Below, in pieces: positions 56,580 through 64,000 of a stretch of DNA of 64,000 bases. Source of the stretch: Dermatemys mawii. Lineage: Eukaryota > Chordata > Testudines > Dermatemydidae. Each line of letters opens with the position of its first letter. Position 1 is the first letter of the stretch. The stretch lies in the NCBI GenBank assembly GCA_007922305.1, contig ML677478.1, positions 758,773-822,772 on the forward strand, written 5' to 3'. A program made the translations under genes and the position numbers. The notes under the pieces were generated by a model, which was not told the DNA's origin, did not search any database, and saw nothing but the letters and a program-made list of their open reading frames with translations.

Positions 56580-57240
56580 GGCACTGCGGCATCGGCGCGC
56601 AGCGATCCTCCAGTGCCTCAACCAGTCAGCACCATTCCCCGTCCATGGGGTATAAGAGGTGTAGGAAGACGCCCTCTTTGCAGCGGCACTGAGGTGTACT
56701 AGGGAGAGAGGCTAGGCCCATGTCGGGCAGTCCTAGATCCCCTCTGGCCTCTTGGCCTCTGACTCACGTTGAGTGGAGTAGCCCAGCCACTTTGTACCAG
56801 GCCTCTCTGGATGCCTGGATGCCTTCCACGCTGGAGGCCCTGCAGGCGGCCTGGGAGGTCATGTCCATGCCGGTACCAGGAGCACCACTGATGGTCTCGC
56901 ACTCCAGGGGCAAGCAACCATTGGGCTTTCCACAGTTGCGCCCAGATCAGTATCAATTTCGGTCGAGGGAATGTTCCCGACGTTGTTCACCACACAGTAA
57001 TTGTTCAGGGCAAAGTCCATGTGGATCGCCCTCAACGCCCACCACACCTTTTAGCTGGGTGCCGTTGGACCGAGACTCTCGGCACTGCTCTATGTCTGGG
57101 AGCGTGTACCGGTGGGTCTGAGGCAGACGTCGCCGTAGGTCCTCATCTCGGAGGGGTTACTGTAGCCGATCACAGCACAGATGTCGGCGCCACTCCTGTT
57201 TGGAATCTCACTCCGAAACCCCTCCAAGACATCACTTCCG
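56580..57240 (+). mobile_element. DIRS-like gag fragment
   Basis: A 133-codon frame (56720-57121) reads LYQASLDAWMPSTLEALQAA followed by a Ser/Arg-rich region (RSRECSRRCSPHSNCS). This composition resembles DIRS Gag. It lies next to a DIRS recombinase in the opposite orientation. No ends were resolved. Confidence 0.5.
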
Positions 57241-58240
57241 CAGCCACGCAGCTCCCCTGGAGCATCCCCCATCCGGCCCCGCCTGCTGCCCCTGCATGAC
57301 TTAAAAGGGCCCAGGGCCCCCGCCGCCACCAGCAGCACAATGGGGCTAAGATGGCTTCCTGCCTGCCCACTCTGCTTCCAGAAGGAGCTGGCACATCCCT
57401 ACAGCCCCTTGGGGGATGGGTGGGACCTGTCTCCGCATGCTGTCCCCACCCCATGCACCGACTCTGCCAATTATGGCCAATGGGAGCTGCAGGGGCGGTG
57501 CCTGCGGGCAGTGGTGCGCAAAGACATCTCAGGCCCCTGCCTGGGAGCTGCTGCCAGATGGGGGTGCCGGTTTCTTTCGAGAGCCACCGAGATTAAGCGC
57601 TGCACCCCTCACCCTCTCCTGCACCCCAAGCCCCTGCCCCATTCCAGACCCCGGATCCCAGCTCCCTCCCAGAGCCTGCCCCCTGCCCCCATCCTGCACC
57701 CCAACCTCCTGCCCCATCCCAGACTCCCCATCCCAACTCCCTCCCAGAGCCTGCCCCCTGCCCCCATCCTGCACCGCAACCCCATACCCCAACTCCCTCC
57801 CAGAGCCCATCCCCTGCACCACTCTTGCACCTCAAGCCCCTGCCCCATCTCAGACCCTGTACCCCAACTCCCTCCCAGGGCCTGCCTCCCACACCCCAAT
57901 TCCCTACTCCAGCCCAGAGCCTGCACCCCAACTCCCTCCCAGAGCCTGACCCCTGCACTCCTCCTGCGCCCCAACCCCATACCCCAACTCCCTCCCAGAG
58001 TCCATCCCCTGCTCCCCTCCTGTACTCCAACCCCCCGCGCCAGCCCAGACCCCGCATCCCAATTCCCTCCCAGAGACCATCCCACACATCCCCTCCCGCA
58101 CCCCAATCCCCTGCCCCAGCCCAGAGCCTGCCCCCACAACTCCCTCTAAGAGCCTTAGGCAGGTGTGTGGGACAGGACAGGACTTTGACCCATACTGGGC
58201 ACCACCAAAAATTATACAAACCTGTGGCCTTTGATTTTTA
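57241..58240. repeat. C-rich repeat block
   Basis: The part 57600-58145 repeats 'caactccctcccagagcctg' about every 55-75 bp. The front part (57350-57600) matches 62600-62930, including 'ccaatgggagctgc-gggg', so this is one interspersed family. Long Pro-rich (plus) and Gly/Trp-rich (minus) frames are by-products. Confidence 0.65.
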
Positions 58241-58277
58241 AGGCCTAGCCCTTAACTCTGTATTTCCTGGTTTTCAG

Positions 58278-58361
58278 AGCTTTGAGGGCCTCCCTGTCCT
58301 GGGAGGGCAAGAGATGGCCCTGGCCTGGGGCAAGCTCAACACGGAGAGTGCCAAGGTGTAG
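58278..58361 (+). CDS. Possible terminal exon of an unknown gene
   Basis: A good acceptor (tatttcctggttttcag) is followed by 28 codons ending in TAG: SFEGLPVLGGQEMALAWGKL, then NTESAKV. The peptide looks like ordinary protein, unlike the repeat frames nearby, but it is short and no family was recognised. No upstream exon was identified, and TE sequence precedes it. Confidence 0.25.
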   Translation, partial: SFEGLPVLGGQEMALAWGKLNTESAKV

Positions 58362-58723
58362 TAAGTAAATAAGATTGAGATTCAGGTCTGACCTCCCGGT
58401 GCCTGCGTCCCCGTGCTGCCCTGACACTAACCGGGCTGGCGGGGGGAGAAGGGGGCACTGCAGGGCTCAGAGGCACAGACCCCCCCAACTCTGCCGCTTC
58501 AGAGTTGGCTGTGCTGTGGGGTATTTGCCTCTCTGGTCCCAGCCCCAGTTCAGGCTCCAATCCCCTTGTCACTGCAGCAGGTATAATACAAGAAACTGCT
58601 ACCTGTATTTGCCACCTGTAGCAATTACTCATCTAAGGGATTGTAAAAAACTGCTATCTGATGTAGCAAATTCCTACAGATAGCAGTTTCTCACAACTCC
58701 AACAGTGGGGAAGGAGTGTGGGG

Positions 58724-58819
58724 TGTGGAATAGACATGAGCAACACATCTCGAAGAACATCAGTTACAGAAAAGGGAACTGTCTTTTCTTCTTCGAGTAA
58801 TTGTTCATGTCTATTCCAC
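58724..58819. repeat. Near-palindrome at a DIRS end
   Basis: The arms gtggaatagacatgagcaac and, reversed, gtggaatagacatgaacaat enclose a short loop. One arm resembles the DIRS end at 30.7 kb. It stands just beyond the 3' end of the recombinase. Confidence 0.8.
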
Positions 58820-60027
58820 AGTAGGTGATTCCAAGCTAGATCTGTTGGAGGTGGGTAGGAGTTCACAAGTTCGCAGGACGGAGGACCGCCCTGCCGAACC
58901 TGGCGTCACCCCTGGTTTGGGAGACAATCGCATAGTGTGAGGTGAACCTGTGAACCGAAGACCAGGTAGTGGCCCTACAAATGTCCTGGATAGGGACGTG
59001 GGACAAGAAGGCAGCCGATGAGGCTTGTGTCCGGGTCGAGTGTGCCTTCACAATCAGTGGCAGGGAGACACCCACCAGATCATAACAGGTACGGATGCAC
59101 AAAGTGATGCAGTTGGAGAACCCCTGAGTGGAATTGGCCGACCTCTCATGCGCTCAGCTGAGGTGACGAACAGCTGGAAGGACTTTCTGAATGGCTTGGT
59201 CCACTTGAGGTAGAAATCCAGAGACCTTTGCATGTCGAGGGCGTGGAGACAGCACTCCTCACTGGATGTGCGTGGCTTGGGGCAGAGGACTGGCAGAAAA
59301 ATGTCCTGGCCCATGTGAAAGGTAGAGACCACCTTCGGAGGAATGCACGGTGTGGACAGGGCTGGACCTTGTCTTTATGGAAAACTGTGTACGGGGGCTC
59401 AGAAGTCAGGGCCCGGAGCTCTGAGACCTGCCTGGCCAACGTGATCGCCACTAGGAAGGCCACCATCCATGAGAGGTGAGACCAGGAGCACATGGCCAGC
59501 AGCTCAAATGGGGGCCCTGTGAGATGGGTCAACACCAGGTACAGTACCCACTGCAGAACCAACTGGGGACCTAACATATGGTAAAAGACGGTCCAACCCC
59601 TCGAGAAGACCGTGTGCCCCTGCCCCAGTGGATGGGAGGCCAATATGGCCACCAGGTGCACCTGGACTGACAAGAGTGCCAGGCCCTGGGCTCTAAGGTA
59701 GAGGAGGTAGTCCAGGATGAGCTGAATCAAGGTGGCCACCAGAGAAACAACCCGCTCAGTCACCCATGAGGAAAACTGGGACTATTTCACCAAGTAGGTG
59801 TGGCACATGGAGGGCCACCTGCTTTCTAAGAGAAAGCACTGGACCCCTTCCGAGCACGATCTCTCCTCTAACCATCTAACCATTGAGCAGCCACGCCGTG
59901 AGGTGGAGAGCTGCAAGGTTGGGGTGGAGGAGGAGCAGTGGGAATTTTTGCTCTTGCCTAGCCCACGCAAAGGGTTAAGGTGAAAGACCCTGACATTTAT
60001 ACACTGAGACAAACAACTGGAATACAC
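58820..60027 (-). pseudogene. DIRS tyrosine recombinase, broken
   Basis: Minus-strand frames from about 60027 to 58863 rebuild most of the DIRS integrase-like recombinase. Seen in order: the N-terminal SAM-like region (WSQFSSWVTERVVSLVAT), ARQVSELRALTSEPPYTVFH with the first catalytic Arg, LHALDMQRSLDFYLKWTKPF and ERMRG, then KAHSTRTQASSAAF with the His-x-x-Arg box and SHYAIV with the catalytic Tyr position. At least two frameshifts divide it. This enzyme joins a circular DNA copy into the genome without target duplication. Confidence 0.82.
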
Positions 60028-60085
60028 AACTCACACCCCACCGTACGTATTGACATCTGTTTGCTACCTCCCCTTGTTCCCGATA

Positions 60086-60363
60086 CAGGGGCACTCCATT
60101 TGTAAGAATCAACCAGATAGAGTGAGCAAAGCCACTGGGACAACATCACCCCGATGATTCTCCTTGTCAGAATTAACGGCTTATAAGAATCAAATCATGC
60201 AGGACAAGTGTGATTCTTATATCGGGTGACCAGACAGCAAGCGTGAAAAATTGGGACGGGTTGCAGGGGTAATAGGAGGTAATAGGAAAAGACCCCAAAA
60301 TTGGGATTGTCCCTATAAAATCGGGACATCTGGTCACCCTATTCTTATACAAGGCATGCCCTG
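60086..60363. mobile_element. Mariner/Tigger-type MITE with TA target
   Basis: Ends caggggcactccatttgtaa and, reversed, cagggcatgccttgtataag, flanked by TA on both sides (60084-60085 and 60364-60365). A hAT MITE is inserted at 60222-60340. Confidence 0.85.
60222..60340. mobile_element. hAT MITE with attcttata duplication
   Basis: Ends tcgggtgaccagac and, reversed, agggtgaccagatg. The nine bases attcttata occur at 60213-60221 and 60341-60349. It is 119 bp. Confidence 0.88.
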
Positions 60364-60539
60364 TATCCCTAGTCGTTATTTCGTCAAGCCGTCTTAGCTT
60401 GTAGGCAATTGGGGTGTATCTGTTTGAGTCTGGAAATATATTTATGTAGATAGCTAATACCTAAAACACTAATAACAACTCTACCAAATTCATGTGTAAT
60501 AATAAACTTATAAGCCTCTACTTTAATACAGGGTCCAGG

Positions 60540-60891
60540 CCTCGGATATCGCCCCGTGCTGCAGGGTCTCTCTCTCTCCACTACAGCCCCTAGGAACCCA
60601 AGAGGGCTGCTGGGCCCCATGCCAGGCTCAGAGACCTTGTCCCGACCACGTGACGGGAGAAGAGTATTTTGGACGGAGACCCAGCTGGGCACGTTTATCC
60701 TGCTGGCCTCTGCCTCATTGGCCATGCTGGGTCAGCTGAGCTCTGGGGATGGGGGCAGGGGCGGGAGAGCTTTGGGAAGCCCCCGACCGGCCACCGGAGG
60801 AGAGCAGAAGAAGGTGAAGGGAAGGAGATCACCAGAGGGTGTTGGTTTCAGACTTTGCTGGCTGGTTTTCCCTCCCCATCTTCCTCCGAAC
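60540..60891 (+). promoter_or_regulatory. Candidate COX6A2 promoter and 5' UTR
   Basis: GC-rich sequence directly upstream of the COX6A start, free of recognised repeats. It has an inverted CCAAT box (attgg, 60718-60722) and no clear TATA. The assignment rests on position. Confidence 0.4.
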
Positions 60892-60991
60892 ATGAGCCTG
60901 TGGCGGAGGGTGACCCCGTTGGTGTCCCAGAGGCGAAGTTTAGCCACGGTGTCGGCCAGCGCCGGGGGTCACCATGGAGACGGGACAGCAG
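60892..60991 (+). CDS. COX6A2: Cytochrome c oxidase subunit 6A, exon 1
   Basis: Nuclear-encoded subunit of respiratory complex IV in the inner mitochondrial membrane. It modulates electron transfer from cytochrome c to oxygen. Exon 1 begins at ATG 60892 and encodes MSLWRRVTPLVSQRRSLATV, then SASAGGHHGDGTA. The start has the Arg-rich, Ser-containing, acid-free composition of a mitochondrial presequence. Donor gtgaga follows at 60992 in phase 1, matching exon 2. The RTWR-type start of the mature helix and the presequence look more like COX6A2 (muscle) than COX6A1 (ubiquitous), but the two are close. Exon 3, with the conserved C-terminus, is not in the window. Confidence 0.82.
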
Positions 60992-61985
60992 GTGAGAGAT
61001 GAGTGAGAGGGGAGTGGGCTATGGGGAGGCGGGGATGAGACATTGACTCCAATAGGAGTTGGAGGTGCTGGCTCTGATCCTATCCAAGTTATTGAGTCCA
61101 TCTGACATTCAGTGGCCTTGTGAAATGAGTTTGTCGGGTCTTAGTCCCCCCTTCCCCAACCAGCACTAATGAGCCCCCAGACCGGCAGCCACAGCAGAGA
61201 GGCCGAGGGCTGGATAGTCCAGGGACCCAGAGCTCCCTTCTCAGTGGGGATGGGGTGGTGCGTGGAGAGGCCTGTGTGTGTGTGTGTCAGGGGAACCTTG
61301 CCACACGGCTGCCCTGCTCCGGGAGTGGGAGACCATTAGTCCCCGGTTGATGCTGATCTGGTCACAGAAACAGCCAGGGCAAAAGGGTTTAGTGGGGTCA
61401 GGTGTCTCCCAAGTACTGCACAGGAGCATAACTGCAAACCAGCCCCCCTCTAGCTTTAACACACACACCCACATTGTAATCCCTGAGCAGCCAAATCCAG
61501 TAGGGCGCCCCTCCTCCTCCTCCCCCCCCTTCCCCCCCCCGCCAACCCAGCCAGTTTCAGGACCACACGGGCCCGGCGGGAACGTCCCAGACGTGCCTCC
61601 CCACGGTCAAGCATCGGGTGCCTTAGGAGCGGGCTCCAGACCCGTCTCTCAGCACCAGCAGCCCCCTCGCTCCCCGAGATGAACCGGGCCCTGTTGCCTA
61701 TGGCTGGCGGCGGGGGAGCGGCTGAGCAGTGTTATTTATGCCCCTGACAGGTGGGCTGTGCCCTCGCTGGCGCTGCCGTCGGCCTGGGCCCTGGCGCGAT
61801 GCCACAGTGTCAGGCCTGGGCTATATTTACCCTCCGGGAGGAGGGGGCGGCTGCCGACAGAGCGTGACTTTGAAATTGACCTCGGCTGCTTCCCTTTGGG
61901 CACGGCGAGGCTGGGCTATGGGGGGAAGTGGGGGCGGGGGCTCAGTAGGGGACTGTCTCCCTGGGCAGTCAGTGCTGACCCCAAT

Positions 61986-62006
61986 GCAGCACTAGGGGGC
62001 GCTGTG
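61986..62006. promoter_or_regulatory. CTCF-like motif 1
   Basis: gcagcactagggggcgctgt agrees closely with the CTCF core (CCASYAGRKGGCR type). It lies in the tandem block of COX6A2 intron 1. Binding is an inference from the motif. Confidence 0.5.
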
Positions 62007-62131
62007 CTACGGGGCAGGGGACTCAGAATGGGACACTCTCCCCTTGGCCAGTGCTGACCCCAGTGTAGCATCCCGTGGGATAGGGGCTCAGTAGGGGGCG
62101 GTCTCCCTGGACAGTCAGGGATGCCCCCAAT

Positions 62132-62152
62132 GCAGCACTAGGGGGCGCTGTG
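62132..62152. promoter_or_regulatory. CTCF-like motif 2
   Basis: A second identical core, cagcactagggggcgctgtg, about 146 bp after the first and in the same orientation. Confidence 0.5.
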
Positions 62153-62256
62153 CTGCAGGGAGCGGGACGGGGGCTCAGTAGGGGGCGCTCTCCCCGGGCA
62201 GTCAGTGCCCCAGGGCACTGTAGGGGTCCTGCACTGTGCAGTGACTGTCTCTGCAG

Positions 62257-62399
62257 CCAGGACATGGAGGATCCTGTCATTTGTGGTGGCGCTGCCCGGC
62301 GTGGCGATCTGCATGCTGAACGCCTGGCTGCAGAAGGCCAATCACCCCCATGAGCCGGAGGAGTTCGTGCCCTACCACCACCTACGCATTCGCACCAAG
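62257..62399 (+). CDS. COX6A2: Cytochrome c oxidase subunit 6A, exon 2
   Basis: Acceptor gtctctgcag, donor gtacga after AAG. With the last base of exon 1 it gives [20 protein letters not shown], the single transmembrane helix, then LNAWLQ, a matrix-to-intermembrane-space linker, and [13 protein letters not shown]. The YxHLRIRTK end is a hallmark of subunit 6A and lies at the usual exon 2/3 border. No stop or frameshift. Confidence 0.92.
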
Positions 62400-62479
62400 G
62401 TACGAGGACGTGGGTTACACGGGCCCATGGGGTGGATCCGGGGCGGGACCCCGGGCTAGCTGGGCCTGTGAGGATGATC

Positions 62480-63060
62480 TGGGCTGGCAGAAGGTTGCCA
62501 AACGTCTTGGTTTGGCTGGGAGTCTCCCATGATCCGGCTCTATCTCCCGCAGGCTACTCCAACCAAACCAGGAGATTTTAGGGTGCTAAAAGTCTGCTGG
62601 CGCACTGGGGCTGAGGCAGGCTCCCTGCCAACCCTGGCTCCGCACCACTCCTGGGTCTCTGGGGGGGAGGAGGCTGGGGAGCAGGGGGTCTCCGCGTGCT
62701 GCCCCCGCCTCAAGCACCAACTCCACAGCTCCCATTGGCCAAGAACTGCGGCCAATGGGAGCTGCGGGGGCAGTGCCTGCAGATGAGGGCGGTGCGTGAA
62801 GACCTCTGCCCCCTGCTCCCAGGCGTCGCAGGGACGCACCAGCCACTTCTGGGAGCGGCGTGGGGCCAGGACACACAGAGAACCTGCCTCAGACCCACTG
62901 CACCACCGACCAGGCCCCAACCGAGGTAAGCGCTGCCTGGCCAGACCCTGCACCCCTCCCCACTCCTCCCCTCTTCCCGTACCCCAACCCCTGCCCCTCC
63001 TGCGCCCGAGTTCTGCCCATAGCCAGGCCCTGCATGCCTTGCTGAGTCCCATGCCGTATC
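62480..63060. mobile_element. C-rich interspersed repeat (hAT-like family)
   Basis: It starts near 'gaaggttgccaaacgtcttg' and contains 'cccattggccaagaactgcg', 'gccaatgggagctgcggggg' and 'taagcgctgcctggccagac', shared with 57480-57610. No coding content. It lies in COX6A2 intron 2. Confidence 0.6.
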
Positions 63061-63184
63061 TGCCTTCTCTTAGCAGGTCAGTTGTATAGCTGATGATCCT
63101 TACGGGGCCATCAAGCCGGCTAGGCAGAGCTGATGCCAAACTGTCTGGGGGGTCACCCAGAAATGGCACAAGTGTGAAATCCAG

Positions 63185-63327
63185 ACATACAGGAACTCCT
63201 CACTTGAGGTCTGTTCCGGAAATTGCTACTTTAAGCAAAATGATGTTAAGCGCATCCAATTTCCCATAAGAATTAATATCAAAGGGGCGGGGGGTTAGGT
63301 TCCAGGGAATATTTTTTCATCAGATGA
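63185..63327. mobile_element. Mariner/Tigger-type MITE fragment
   Basis: Left end tacaggaactcctcacttga followed by 'gctactttaagcaaaatgat' and 'catccaatttcccataagaa'. The right part is replaced by a TA-rich microsatellite. Confidence 0.6.
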
Positions 63328-63388
63328 CTATATATATATATATATATATGTACAGTACAGTACATACATATGTATAACTTATTGTAGA

Positions 63389-63443
<55 letters not shown>

Positions 63444-63505
63444 GTATAGTACACTACAGTGTGTGTGTATATATATATATATATACACACACACCTTATA
63501 TATAT
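63328..63505. repeat. (TA)n/(TG)n microsatellites
   Basis: Alternating TA, TG and CA dinucleotide runs, partly palindromic (gtgtgtgtata...tatacacacac). The Ile/Tyr/Cys-rich frames across it are not genes. Confidence 0.95.
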
Positions 63506-63884
63506 GTATAACTTATAGTACAAAGGTGACACAAACATATCAACAAGATGATCATAGCTGGCAAATTACAACATTTGTCCAGGTATCTTACCTGGCATAT
63601 CCGGCTGTGACCGGTGTCGTAGTGCGGGATCGCTCAGGTCACTCCATTAGGGTGAAATGCAAAGAATGGGGCAATCTCTATAAGGCTGGTGGCTATTCCA
63701 GTACTTATAACTCCACACACAAAAATGATGCACATATCCGGAGCGCGGAATCAGAACCAGCAAACCCCGAACCTTTTCAGAGACACCTCACTCGACACCC
63801 TTTGCACCAGACTTGCTCAAATATAGAACAGTGGTTGCAACAATGCGCGATGTGGTCATCTTGTAATCAGATAACGTCACAGAG

Positions 63885-64000
63885 CTTGCACCCCGCACCC
63901 CCTCCTGCACCCCAACCCCCTGCCCCAGACTCAGCCCGGAGCCCCCTCCCACGCTGTGAACCCCTCGGCCCCAGCCCAGAGCCCCCACCCCCTCCCACAC
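63885..64000. repeat. C-rich repeat, cut by the window end
   Basis: It carries the same 'caccccctcctgcaccccaa' and 'ccagcccagagccc' units as 57600-58145 and 7285-7650. Confidence 0.7.

Larger units (their letters stand above)
61930..62220. repeat. Imperfect tandem repeat in COX6A2 intron 1
   Basis: Units begin with 'ggggctcagtagggg' (61938, 62086, 62171) and carry 'ctccctgg-cagtcag'. A degenerate unit with 'ggggactcagaatggg' lies between. Confidence 0.8.
60992..62256 (+). other. COX6A2 intron 1
   Basis: GC-rich intron of 1265 bp. It has a short (TG)n at 61276-61288, C-rich tracts near 61500-61560 and a tandem block at 61930-62220 with CTCF-like motifs. No other exon was recognised. Confidence 0.75.

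Noticed and set aside
57593..58219. Long open frames on both strands in C-rich DNA (208 codons minus, 322 codons plus)
   Set aside because: They consist of simple Gly/Trp or Pro/Ser repeats created by the tandem unit, and open frames exist in several phases at once. The same unit recurs at 7.3 and 63.9 kb.
60556..61002. Longer open frame that includes COX6A2 exon 1
   Set aside because: The upstream extension has no mitochondrial presequence at its start and runs in a different frame from the subunit 6A start at 60892 in part; the ATG at 60892 gives a typical presequence.
62400..64000. COX6A2 exon 3
   Set aside because: The conserved C-terminal motif expected in exon 3 was looked for by eye on the plus strand and not found. 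The region is filled with repeats, so exon 3 is taken to lie beyond the window.

Overview
This is vertebrate nuclear DNA, most likely from a turtle (Testudines). The genes are split by GT-AG introns. The repeats are CR1 LINEs ending in the ATTCTATG-type 3' tail, Penelope-like elements (PLEs) with a GIY-YIG endonuclease, DIRS tyrosine-recombinase retrotransposons, a Gmr1-type Ty3/Gypsy element, LTRs, and many hAT, PIF/Harbinger and Tigger-like elements. The turtle call is an inference from this mix; the sequence alone does not name a species. A 10-base assembly gap lies at 9363-9372.

Two host genes are supported. (1) A USP47-like deubiquitinase on the + strand, nine exons from 13121 to 45834. 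All splice phases match and the exons encode a whole USP catalytic domain: Cys box, two CxxC zinc-finger pairs, His box and Asp box. The first exon or exons, with the start codon, were not found. (2) Cytochrome c oxidase subunit 6A, most like the COX6A2 heart/muscle isoform, with exons 1 and 2 at 60892-60991 and 62257-62399. Its third exon must lie beyond the window. A possible terminal exon of an unknown gene is at 58278-58361.

Layout. 1-13.1 kb: repeats, including a CR1 split by a Penelope insertion (3789-4666). 13.1-45.8 kb: the USP gene. Intron 6 holds DIRS remnants, a Tigger-like element and an LTR. Intron 8 (12.3 kb) holds hAT elements, a decayed Gypsy pol broken by a large inverted repeat, a four-level LTR/hAT/CR1/LTR nest and a nearly full-length PIF/Harbinger transposon with both of its genes. 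46.8-47.75 kb: two USP exons with homologous intron flanks on the opposite strand, the remains of an inverted duplication of the USP gene. 49.3-56.6 kb: a Gypsy element with integrase before reverse transcriptase (the Gmr1 order) and a SCAN-like capsid domain in Gag. 56.6-60.4 kb: DIRS gag and tyrosine recombinase fragments and nested MITEs. 60.5-64 kb: COX6A, with CTCF-like motifs in intron 1 and repeats after exon 2.

Most long open frames outside these features are by-products of C-rich or tandem repeats and were left out. All transposon genes here carry stops, frameshifts or deletions, so none looks autonomous. The USP and COX6A exons are intact.
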